From assembly GCA_023421115.1 (NCBI GenBank), contig JAEZUI010000024.1:1-12006 (forward strand): a stretch of 12,006 bases of DNA, written 5' to 3'. The notes below the pieces were generated by a model. That model did not search any database. It was not told the DNA's origin and saw nothing but the letters and a program-made list of their open reading frames with translations. The position numbers were made by a program, and so were the translations under genes. The DNA comes from Bacillota bacterium (GTDB lineage: Bacteria > Bacillota > Clostridia > Acetivibrionales > Acetivibrionaceae). Every line of letters begins with the position of its first letter. Positions within the stretch are counted from its first letter, which is position 1. Positions 9,401-12,006 of the stretch are shown here, one piece after another.

Positions 9401-11498
9401 TTCAAAATTAGATAATAAAGGAATAACAGAATACACATATGACAATCTCAACCGCCTGAAAACAGTAGATGAACATTATAGCGGAAAGAATACTGAATAT
9501 GCCTATGATAAATTAGGAAATAGAACTACCGAAATTATAAAAGAAAGTGGTATAATAAAGGAACACATTTATAGTTACAATTATGATTTAAATCAACTGG
9601 ACAAAGTAACTGTAAAAATAGGTGGCACAGTAAATTCAACAACTGATTATGGTTATGATGCAAATGGCAATCAGATAAGCTCAGTTACAGATGGAAAAAC
9701 TATAACATATGCTTATGATGAGTTTAACCAGCTAATAAGCACGAATGGTGCTGGATATGGTTATAATGCCGAAGGTTATAGGATTAGCAAGAAGGTAGAC
9801 GGATCTTTGACAAAGTATTTATATGAGTTTGATAAGGTTGTTCTTGAGGTAGAGTCGAAGACAGGTCAAGCCGATAAGGTGAACAGAAATATATACGGAA
9901 CTAACCTGTTGATGAGAACTGCTGACGGTCAGTCTTACTACTATATGTATAACGGTCACGCAGACGTAACAGCGTTGATTAATGTTGCAACTGGCAACGT
10001 TGACGCTACCTACTATTATGATGCATTTGGAAACATTGACCCTACAGGAACAACCGGAGACGTAAACAATAACATCACTTATGCCGGATATCAGTATGAT
10101 GAAGAGACAGGGTTGTATTACCTCAATGCCAGAATGTATGACCCTAAGGTTGCAAGGTTCTTGCAGGAGGATACATACGCAGGCAATGCCAGCGATCCAC
10201 TGTCTCTCAATTTGTATACCTACTGTGTAAATAACCCATTAATATATGTTGACCCAACAGGACACAGCCCAAAAGAAGCAGTGTTCTATAAGAATCTGGA
10301 ATCACAATTACCAATTTCAGAAATAGCAAAAAAAGTGAAGGGTGCTTCATATTCAATATCTAAAGGTTCAGGTACTACAATAGTTTCATACAATAAAAAA
10401 ACATTAACATTTGATTCTAGTACCATAACAAATATGGAGGACTTTTATTGGGCTTTTGGAGATGTTGATTCAGTAGGAGATAAAAGTCCAATAATAGAAG
10501 CCTATGATTTACTTAATATGTATAGCACAACTGCATCTTGCTATTCTAGACTTCAAATTGACTCAATGTATAGAAATTTGTTTTTGGATATCCAAGTAGA
10601 AATGATGGAAAATCAGTATAAACAACAGTTAGATGCTTTGCAAGAGTTGATGCTTGAAAATAAGGCTATTCAAAGTAATGACGAAATGTTTTATTCAATA
10701 GGCAGTTATTATGAGAATTACAGCCTATTTAGTAATTTTTATGCTGATAAATTAACAAAAGTGCTACGTTCTGATAAGAGATTTAGCAAAGTTATAAGTG
10801 ATGAAATTAGTAGAAGAGATATTGAATTTGCCAAAGAAGCATCATCATTTATGCTTGACAGCATTGATATAGTTGGGGATGTAAAAGGTGGAGCAGAGGC
10901 TTTATTTGGTTACAATTTCATAAAACAAGAAAGGCTTAGCAATACAGAACGTTATATAACAGCTGGAACAACAGCAGCGCCTTATGTTTTTGGAGCAATT
11001 GCAAAAAGAGCAAGACCAATATTAAAATCTATAGGTTCGGCAGATGGTATTACAGCAAAACTGACAAATAAATTATTGAAACGAGCTAATACTAATGTTG
11101 GTGGGAATACTGGTGGATTGTTTAGAAAATCTTCTAATATAGGTGTATTTAAAGACTTACAGATTCCTATGCAAATGAAGGAAGTAAAAAAAGTATTAAA
11201 AGCATCTGATATAAATTATAAAGGGGTAAAAATAAGAATAATTCGTGACCCTGAGTTGATTGGAAAGCAATTGTTTGGATATACGCACCCAAGTGGTAAA
11301 ATGGTTGATTTATATCCTGATGCATTTTCAGACATGGAAAACTTGGTAAAGACCCTAGGACATGAAAGAATCCATATATACCAAAATAAAACTCTGGGTG
11401 TTGCATTAGATTCTGACACTGCAATTGCCTATGAGAAAGCCGCACATGGAATAGAGGACACATTTTGGAATTATTTCTTAGGGAAAGGGGATAGATAA
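342..11498 (+). CDS. Secreted dockerin-bearing RHS/YD-repeat polymorphic toxin with C-terminal HExxH metallopeptidase
   Basis: A 3,718-residue multidomain surface protein. Domains in order: signal peptide 1-37; uncharacterised 38-88; type I dockerin 91-145; Thr/Pro linker 156-200; two FN3-like domains 201-364; duplicated beta-rich module about 407-753; six kelch motifs 811-1080; DUF6531-like domain 1119-1171; SH3b-like insert 1182-1255; YD repeats about 1300-3198; RHS-associated core 3199-3307 ending VDPTGH; variable C-terminus 3308-3718 with HERIH at 3674-3678. In the RHS family the repeats form a hollow shell around a C-terminal toxin, and the domain after the DPxG motif is the exchangeable toxin; that general rule is established. 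Export by Sec, docking to a scaffoldin through the dockerin, and killing of neighbours by proteolysis are inferences. It is longer than B. subtilis WapA (about 2,300 residues). The reading frame is continuous with no sign of decay. It probably shares a transcript with the small gene at 11501. Regulation may act through the structured leader. Confidence 0.9.
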   Translation: MFKSKRVISSIISGIFAVQILTSTVLSPFGLGKVEAANLTTVTESVYNNQNLTELEDGIISNDILKSGVGDINNQPIRFLADAESEGVLHGDVNGDGEVNSIDFAFMRLALLGVKKEDELINPDVNGDGNFNAIDFAYMRKYLLGDIKEFPINAITTPTPTKTPIPTVTDEVTPTPTLTITPTPTVSSTPTPPTPIPTQTGNSVFRVIKNEETSITISWDPVTSAKGYEICADGIITKSVTGTSYEHTGLIKNTWHSYKVRAKFENSESEWSEVLRICTAPQKPIEVNGDVTSGSTAIITWEQVAGAASYQILRNDETTPIVVEQPLCEVTGIVSGKDYIYEVKALDSNGIEMGNSGRLLVNTGESNIYTSTVLYENRIYGGNLTVNNNIVLNTYKVVIKSHLSQSGGNLNVDGGYMDINGNYGIGSNYGTLTMKDDNDYILVTGNFTTRSISEPLATELSAGTMEINGDFYQYRGSKPGNFRTSGNHKVVLSKNVSHKIFIESSNINILELEKSESGEVSYVEFTNNNYLSASVLRSNGCIIKSVSFYGKNKIDSGIIIDGNLENHGTLDLNGSTVNVNGNVLNEGTLDLNSGELFVNGNESIGIKGDFIHSNGTVFINGGYIEVRNNFEMGYDPFLGDRYVEFKMQNENDYIKIFGDFSTRTITEQDVSLLSAGTIEVKGDFYQYRGRDVRPHGWNGTITYYKPLNFRATGTHKVFLSGDKKQKIYFESPSYFINGTKQNVSTFNILCINKPLDYGYTFEYPNNKNMNNQPWKTIEENFANANPPAGTTITKPSLTPAREGLAMAEVNGRIYAFGGKTENEEYLNTVSEYDYIADEWTEDTSDPNKQMQKGKSDFAIAATDNDIYIFGGFDGENYLSTVERYNPADGKFILRDSIPPMPTARSGAKAVLIDDKIYVIGGRNETEYLNTIEIYDTKNNTWTTVNDNTNIRRTDFGMASYGEKIYIFGGCNDDGIIDTVEEYDTTTGKCTEKTPLPIKTKGLQACNVDGKIYLFCGTTFDETTTKVTNTVDRYDPQTHTYLSIEADKDPNDNIVKLRPLQYARTSFGAVAAFGRVFIAAGNDGTKCLSVAGEYVVNQIKGTTFGDDYNGTEGRGTRYDSTGANVLTGNYLTQSMDISIDSPAMNVEAVRSYNSSDADTKDSLMIGNGWRMSFETFVKKVDSNTYKVKASTLRLRKAPATIGDTKPTDWDVICGLANGTTLKHTGNVINWTGHSDWFEVITPNNQIGWVSSYYLTEAPGIEVTYPTGSKIVFTGVDTSYKAPVGCYDELTKTTVNGTSMYKLKKKDQTVYLYNYNTGKLAYQEDRYGNRIKFQYDTEGKLDKIYDCDSSDAEIGRTLNLKYSSEKLESISDGAGRIVSYNYTDGKLSSVTNLNNKVTKYEYYTEGEGAKNKIQTIKKINDEDKEITLYTNFYDELGRIIKQVDSNNKAAYYMYTDLSADDTSEMTTNGLEICRQYYNRKGDLTKEIYNINFPDRPIRVIDAIGRETTTQYYLLSDNDYVETTNFTDQMLRLETNRKLWETNLSQKIVTAEVVKGDNTTTQVNRTILEMDDKQNVTLVQNPDNTEKRYKYNKSNDLEYVIDEMNYQTYYHYEDARLKNVIKTLVPVDSNNLIDNITKVDVLDTNKNAITTYGYEDKKISSLVKKVTYPNGTYTENEYYDQGMLKSTSNGVNTTAYNYDNCFRVESVTTDLLNQTIYEYDNMNNVTKITKQDKDENSSITRMFYDYDGRMTQEINPLMYNSTDDKGSSYSGKVSGQYSYDPYGRVLNHTQNVKNTDGSIKDYSYIYTYDGEGNLETETKPSKAKYTYNYDGLGRLTAVYCNSISLEEYEYNEYIKMNDGTYGTEKVHTKYLSSYKDGNDTKHITSDTKYLIDYAGRTIKVTNPTEGDVEEFSKTEYYKDGKVRKVTDPRNNSTLYTYNNYDNANLGMVYDEKFVPVTGENGNIKYSYSKITYDLSGRKVFETAYVDLVEITEETDGKITIKAGSPQSKYNEIHYEYYSNNKVMRISSYGVDTTKIPAKSTMAKITEYKYDKDGNVTKEKTKFDSGKQTINVYLDYNMYGKPQKTAVLISNADLEMDLHDIEGENIVAYNDLFTDATRNESYGYSSDYEDYSSLVTSYSEFDKAGNVGVVTSPNGQTVNYYYDSLGRVGKQIIPDTEVVDIDGAGNQTSVETITTYNWEGKVADIKVYASNRLLKNEQYQYNSRGLLEKTIQKGITTKKFDRVTNTETVTTQDLTTAYEYDIAGRLVAEVTPENYVGYINGEGLLSKDTVNRTEYLYDKQGRLISKAYRGKIKEYNESNGDFTEDTRYIVIEAYKYDANGNVLKKVDGEAYNKVYDSAVAVKDLIDSAYGVEYSYNLANQLETIKNPEFTGATGRNYNQKYAYDGLGRKVNEVTAHGVNKTLNIKDQAAPKQVSSLYYSNTRYLYDDVNRKLDVWVKDNVDNPTSKEYTLMTEYYDYAGSNKNSVDANGKLTSYEYNSFGAQRNVIYSGDVSIPENIVKNKYDTVGNLKYQIDSVGNVKEYDYDLFGRVISEKTYGTKGDNSCETENRYLYDLYGNVKYQIDANNTVTKNEYDELGRLTRSVIDNVTVVDPATGLDSTTRTSTHETLKYYDKNGNVINEVSKVTENDTLNNTTRSSYSVNTYEYDRMGRLIRKTDPTGNAVEKINYNYNSAQIESYDGEDHLKTFEYNKDGKVSVTKQRLEAGEYRKTEQFYDANGNVSTVIDGKGNQTVYTYNEQNKLTEVSSYEKVGEGLYKTTDTTRYTYYNNGNMKSQEINGIITNTLHYNARNLVKEKEYLGTSNNIVSYNYYADGTVSDVTDRENIKTQYLYNPQGLVLEENAVDGKDQSFTKKSFEYDNAGNQLKSTITSSTTAPEVIERTYDELGRVKTKAVSNIEGKVIYVYDIVTSEGLTAETAIDQKNNTTTKVYDTTGRLAFVKKGDIEAENAAQYIYYGNGAAQSVIYAGGAREDYEYYEDGLLKSLINTKNDGSELESFVYTYDENGNMLSKLDNKGITEYTYDNLNRLKTVDEHYSGKNTEYAYDKLGNRTTEIIKESGIIKEHIYSYNYDLNQLDKVTVKIGGTVNSTTDYGYDANGNQISSVTDGKTITYAYDEFNQLISTNGAGYGYNAEGYRISKKVDGSLTKYLYEFDKVVLEVESKTGQADKVNRNIYGTNLLMRTADGQSYYYMYNGHADVTALINVATGNVDATYYYDAFGNIDPTGTTGDVNNNITYAGYQYDEETGLYYLNARMYDPKVARFLQEDTYAGNASDPLSLNLYTYCVNNPLIYVDPTGHSPKEAVFYKNLESQLPISEIAKKVKGASYSISKGSGTTIVSYNKKTLTFDSSTITNMEDFYWAFGDVDSVGDKSPIIEAYDLLNMYSTTASCYSRLQIDSMYRNLFLDIQVEMMENQYKQQLDALQELMLENKAIQSNDEMFYSIGSYYENYSLFSNFYADKLTKVLRSDKRFSKVISDEISRRDIEFAKEASSFMLDSIDIVGDVKGGAEALFGYNFIKQERLSNTERYITAGTTAAPYVFGAIAKRARPILKSIGSADGITAKLTNKLLKRANTNVGGNTGGLFRKSSNIGVFKDLQIPMQMKEVKKVLKASDINYKGVKIRIIRDPELIGKQLFGYTHPSGKMVDLYPDAFSDMENLVKTLGHERIHIYQNKTLGVALDSDTAIAYEKAAHGIEDTFWNYFLGKGDR
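612..776 (+). other. Type I dockerin domain at the N-terminus
   Basis: Two 22-23 residue repeats: GDVNGDGEVNSIDFAFMRLA from residue 91 and PDVNGDGNFNAIDFAYMRKY from residue 123, each continuing into LLG. Calcium-loop ligands fit the EF-hand-like dockerin pattern at positions 1, 3, 5, 9 and 12: D92, N94, D96, N100, D103 and D124, N126, D128, N132, D135. The residues at loop positions 10-11, which set cohesin choice in known dockerins, are S-I and A-I here, not the S-T typical of C. thermocellum type I. Dockerins bind cohesins on scaffoldins, so this domain implies assembly onto a cellulosome-like complex. The position straight after the signal peptide is less usual than a C-terminal one. Confidence 0.92.
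807..941 (+). other. Thr/Pro-rich linker
   Basis: Residues 156-200 are dominated by TPTPT-type repeats, the flexible and often glycosylated linker type that joins modules in clostridial cellulosomal enzymes and scaffoldins. It separates the dockerin from the FN3-like domains. The reverse-strand open frame over this stretch is a shadow of the repeated codons. Confidence 0.85.
942..1433 (+). other. Two fibronectin type III-like domains
   Basis: Residues about 201-280 and 281-364. The first has the FN3 pattern 'SITISWDPVTSAKGYEI ... HSYKVRAKFENSESEWSE'; the second has 'STAIITWEQVAGAASYQILR ... DYIYEVKALDSNG'. The W in strand B, the Y near strand C and the Y-x-V-x-A motif of strand F are all present. 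Such domains are usually spacers or weak binding modules in secreted clostridial enzymes. Confidence 0.75.
1560..2600 (+). repeat. Duplicated beta-strand-rich module (protein-level repeat)
   Basis: Two related copies lie at residues about 407-512 and 614-753. Shared landmarks, in order: GGYMDINGNY / GGYIEVRNNF; DNDYILVTGNFTTRSI / ENDYIKIFGDFSTRTI; LSAGTMEINGDFYQYRG / LSAGTIEVKGDFYQYRG; NFRTSGNHKVVLS / NFRATGTHKVFLS. Short G-N-L-x-V-N-G-type strands between the copies suggest a beta-solenoid or stacked-strand fold. I have seen comparable strand repeats in large surface proteins of Firmicutes, but I cannot attach a family name. The second copy has an insertion of about 15 residues (about 692-706). 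Role unknown; a stalk or adhesive surface is a guess. Confidence 0.7.
2724..3626 (+). other. Kelch-repeat region, six blades
   Basis: Residues about 795-1095. The kelch signature (hydrophobic strand then Gly-Gly, followed by a conserved 'Y/W' strand) recurs six times: RIYAFGG (812-818), DIYIFGG (865-871), KIYVIGG (915-921), KIYIFGG (963-969), KIYLFCG (1010-1016) and RVFIAAG (1074-1080). Between them are the usual 'NTVEEYDTTTGKCTEKTPLP'-type segments. The last two have lost one Gly of the pair. Six motifs fit a closed six-bladed propeller, a fold normally used for protein or glycan binding, which here could face a target cell or a polysaccharide. Confidence 0.85.
3696..3854 (+). other. DUF6531-like RHS entry domain
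   Basis: Residues about 1119-1171 show the pattern that precedes most RHS shells: 'GANVLTGNYLTQSMDISIDS' followed by an aromatic/Arg strand (VEAVRSYNSS) and GNGWRMSFE. In the family this marks the N-terminal edge of the repeat barrel. Here the usual next strand, 'GIEVTYPTGSKIVFTG' (1258 onward), is delayed by about 75 residues because an SH3-like domain is inserted. Confidence 0.75.
3885..4106 (+). other. SH3b-like domain inserted between the DUF6531-like domain and the YD repeats
   Basis: Residues about 1182-1255. The order of elements fits bacterial SH3 (SH3_3 type): 'KASTLRLRKAP' (normally V-x-L-N-V-R-x-x-P), then 'LANGTTLKHTG', 'WFEVITPNNQIGWVSSYYLT'. The G-W-V and Y-L endings are characteristic. 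In bacterial surface proteins SH3b domains commonly bind peptidoglycan; that function is not shown here. The flanking RHS sequence resumes as if uninterrupted. Confidence 0.75.
4107..9935 (+). repeat. RHS/YD-repeat shell
   Basis: About 1,900 residues made of many degenerate copies of the YD motif (Y-x-Y-D-x-x-G-R/N-x-x-x-x-x-x-x-x-G). Clear examples: 'YDTEGKLDKI', 'YDELGRIIKQ', 'YDPYGRVLNH', 'YDGLGRLTAV', 'YDSLGRVGKQ', 'YDKQGRLISK', 'YDLFGRVISE', 'YDELGRLTRS', 'YDRMGRLIRK', 'YDENGNMLSK', 'YDNLNRLKTV'. In solved RHS and TcC structures such repeats spiral into a closed cocoon that holds an unfolded toxin. No frameshift or internal stop interrupts the array. Confidence 0.92.
9936..10262 (+). other. 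RHS-associated core domain with DPTG boundary
   Basis: Residues 3199-3307. Typical order: YYYMYNGHADVTALIN, YYYDAFGN, YAGYQYDEETGLYYLNARMY, DPKVARFLQED, NLYTYCVNNPLIYVDPTG. In RHS proteins this is the most conserved block. In related TcC/RHS shells aspartates in it drive self-cleavage that frees the C-terminal toxin. Candidates here are D3277, D3285 and D3304, but I cannot assign catalytic roles. The commonly seen 'PDP' after RFL is 'QED' in this protein. Everything after VDPTGH is the exchangeable part. Confidence 0.9.
10263..11495 (+). other. Variable C-terminal toxin region: pre-toxin segment and HExxH metallopeptidase
   Basis: Residues 3308-3718. First comes a region without clear homology, with a helical, coiled-coil-like stretch near 3410-3450. 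Next, about 3500-3555, is a segment resembling the pre-toxin TG domain (DSIDIVGDVKGGAEALFGYN ... LSNTERYITAG), although the TG dipeptide that names the family is replaced by I3527-K3528. The final ~110 residues look like a small zinc metallopeptidase: a strand region (GVKIRIIRDP), then LGHERIHIYQN with H3674, E3675 and H3678 as the zinc/catalytic motif, and AYEKAAHGIED with E3698 (or E3705) as a likely third ligand. HExxH toxins are known among polymorphic toxins; I cannot assign a numbered family. Codons become more A/T-ending than in the preceding core. Confidence 0.7.
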
Positions 11499-11500
11499 TA

Positions 11501-11785
11501 ATGAATAAAGAATTCAAATTGTGGTTAAACTTAAGTGCAAAAATTCAAGAAAACAAAGTAGATTTAATTTGTCCAAAATGTAACAAAAAAGATATTGATT
11601 ATATTTATGTTGGAGATATTAATTCTAGGATTGGGTTTATGGAAGTATGGTGCAATTCTTGTCTGTACGGTATACATATAAGCAGAGTTAAAATACCGAA
11701 TGCTTCTAAAATGTTCAGTTTTGATATAACAAGCAGTGATTTTGAAAAACATGTCCCCAAATTCAAGCACATTGTTCCATCTTAG
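11501..11785 (+). CDS. Putative immunity protein, small four-cysteine zinc-ribbon-like protein
   Basis: A 94-residue protein with no signal peptide or membrane segment, so it should stay in the cytoplasm. Two CxxC pairs, C24-P-K-C27 and C51-N-S-C54, are spaced like a zinc ribbon, followed by LYGIHISRVKIP. Its ATG is 2 bases after the toxin stop. Its ribosome binding site (AGGGG, 11486-11490, 10 bases upstream) lies inside the last codons of the toxin, so the two are probably translated from one mRNA. A small cytoplasmic protein immediately downstream of an RHS toxin is the standard position for the cognate immunity protein. Proteins with this CPKC...WC..C..GIHISR layout seem familiar to me next to Firmicute toxins, from memory only. 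A terminator follows, so it ends the operon. Alternative: an unrelated zinc-ribbon protein. Confidence 0.75.
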   Translation: MNKEFKLWLNLSAKIQENKVDLICPKCNKKDIDYIYVGDINSRIGFMEVWCNSCLYGIHISRVKIPNASKMFSFDITSSDFEKHVPKFKHIVPS

Positions 11786-11810
11786 TTTAATATTTTTATT
11801 TAAGATATTC

Positions 11811-11838
11811 AAGAGCCGGGATCACAGTCCCGGCTTTT
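11811..11838 (+). terminator. Intrinsic terminator of the toxin-immunity operon
   Basis: AGCCGGGA (11814-11821) and TCCCGGCT (11828-11835) form a perfect 8-bp GC-rich stem around the loop TCACAG. The stem can lengthen by three weaker pairs (11811-11813 with 11836-11838) and runs into TTTTCTATTTTCT. It starts 25 bases after the immunity stop codon. Confidence 0.88.
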
Positions 11839-12006
11839 CTATTTTCTATTACCCGAAAATAAATTTTAGTGCAATTGGAATGTAAACGGTAAACCATGCG
11901 TACCTCGCAAAGAATTAAGGATTATGAGATAATTCTTCTATAATAGTTTTGCTATTTACTTTAAAAACTTGTAATAGTTTTTCAAGTAAACTCTAAAAAC
12001 TTTAAA
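11839..12006. other. Non-coding right edge: inverted repeat, TATAAT box, imperfect direct repeat
   Basis: No credible gene is visible; the longest ATG frame I checked (from 11897) ends after 15 codons. An 8-bp inverted repeat, AAGAATTA (11910-11917) / TAATTCTT (11930-11937), is followed at once by a perfect TATAAT (11939-11944), which could be the -10 of a gene beyond the window. The expected -35 position (11916-11921, TAAGGA) is poor. TAATAGTTTT recurs at 11941-11950 and 11972-11981, each time followed about 10 bases later by a TAAAAACTT block, giving an imperfect ~31-base direct repeat. Confidence 0.3.

Noticed and set aside
4107..9935. CRISPR array or DNA tandem repeat, given the highly repetitive pattern
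   Set aside because: The repetition is at protein level (YD motifs) with divergent codons; there are no constant direct repeats with unique spacers.
342..11498. Type VI secretion RHS effector with VgrG/PAAR partners
   Set aside because: The protein starts with a Sec signal peptide and dockerin, has no PAAR domain, and no T6SS genes are in the window; the AT-rich, cellulosomal context suggests a Gram-positive host.
11167..11517. Overlapping open frames on the minus strand opposite the metallopeptidase, up to 116 codons, possible antisense gene
   Set aside because: No Shine-Dalgarno I could see, translation unlike a folded protein, and the plus strand has clear catalytic motifs.
11564..11812. 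Minus-strand open frame of 82 codons opposite the immunity gene
   Set aside because: The plus-strand frame has paired CxxC motifs, a ribosome binding site and a terminator; the minus frame has none of these.
11897..11944. Short ATG frame after the terminator
   Set aside because: It ends after 15 codons and has no convincing ribosome binding site.

Overview
The window is almost entirely one gene: a secreted 3,718-residue modular RHS/YD-repeat protein (342-11498, + strand). A 94-residue four-cysteine protein follows at 11501-11785. I read the pair as a polymorphic toxin with its immunity gene. The DNA is AT-rich, and the large protein carries a type I dockerin (two Ca-binding DVNGDG repeats) beside a Thr/Pro linker. 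That combination points to a cellulosome-forming clostridium. The 'IDFAxMRxxLLG' form of the dockerin helices looks closest to the Acetivibrio/Hungateiclostridium group, but this is an inference from memory of the family, not a search.

Layout. 1-85 (minus strand): the first 28 codons of an unrecognised gene that runs off the left edge. 86-341: divergent intergenic region with a weak promoter candidate and a strongly structured leader (230-315) just before the ribosome binding site. 342-11498: the RHS protein. In order it has a signal peptide, dockerin, Thr/Pro linker, two fibronectin-III-like domains, a duplicated beta-strand-rich module, six kelch motifs, a DUF6531-like RHS entry domain, an inserted SH3b-like domain, about 1,900 residues of YD repeats, the RHS-associated core ending in DPTGH, and a 411-residue variable C-terminal region. 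That region holds a pre-toxin-TG-like segment and a terminal HExxH putative metallopeptidase. 11501-11785: the zinc-ribbon-like putative immunity protein, whose start lies 2 bases after the toxin stop. 11811-11838: intrinsic terminator closing the transcription unit. 11839-12006: no gene; a perfect TATAAT, an inverted repeat and an imperfect direct repeat are present.

Working model (inference). The protein is exported by Sec. The dockerin may plug it into a cohesin-bearing scaffoldin, which would place a contact-dependent toxin on the cellulosome or cell surface rather than anchoring it directly in the wall. The kelch, FN3 and beta modules would form a stalk or binding region. The RHS shell would enclose the C-terminal metallopeptidase, with release at the DPTG boundary, and the small cytoplasmic protein would protect kin. 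Bacillus subtilis WapA/WapI is the nearest well-known architectural parallel, but it has no dockerin, kelch or SH3b modules that I know of.
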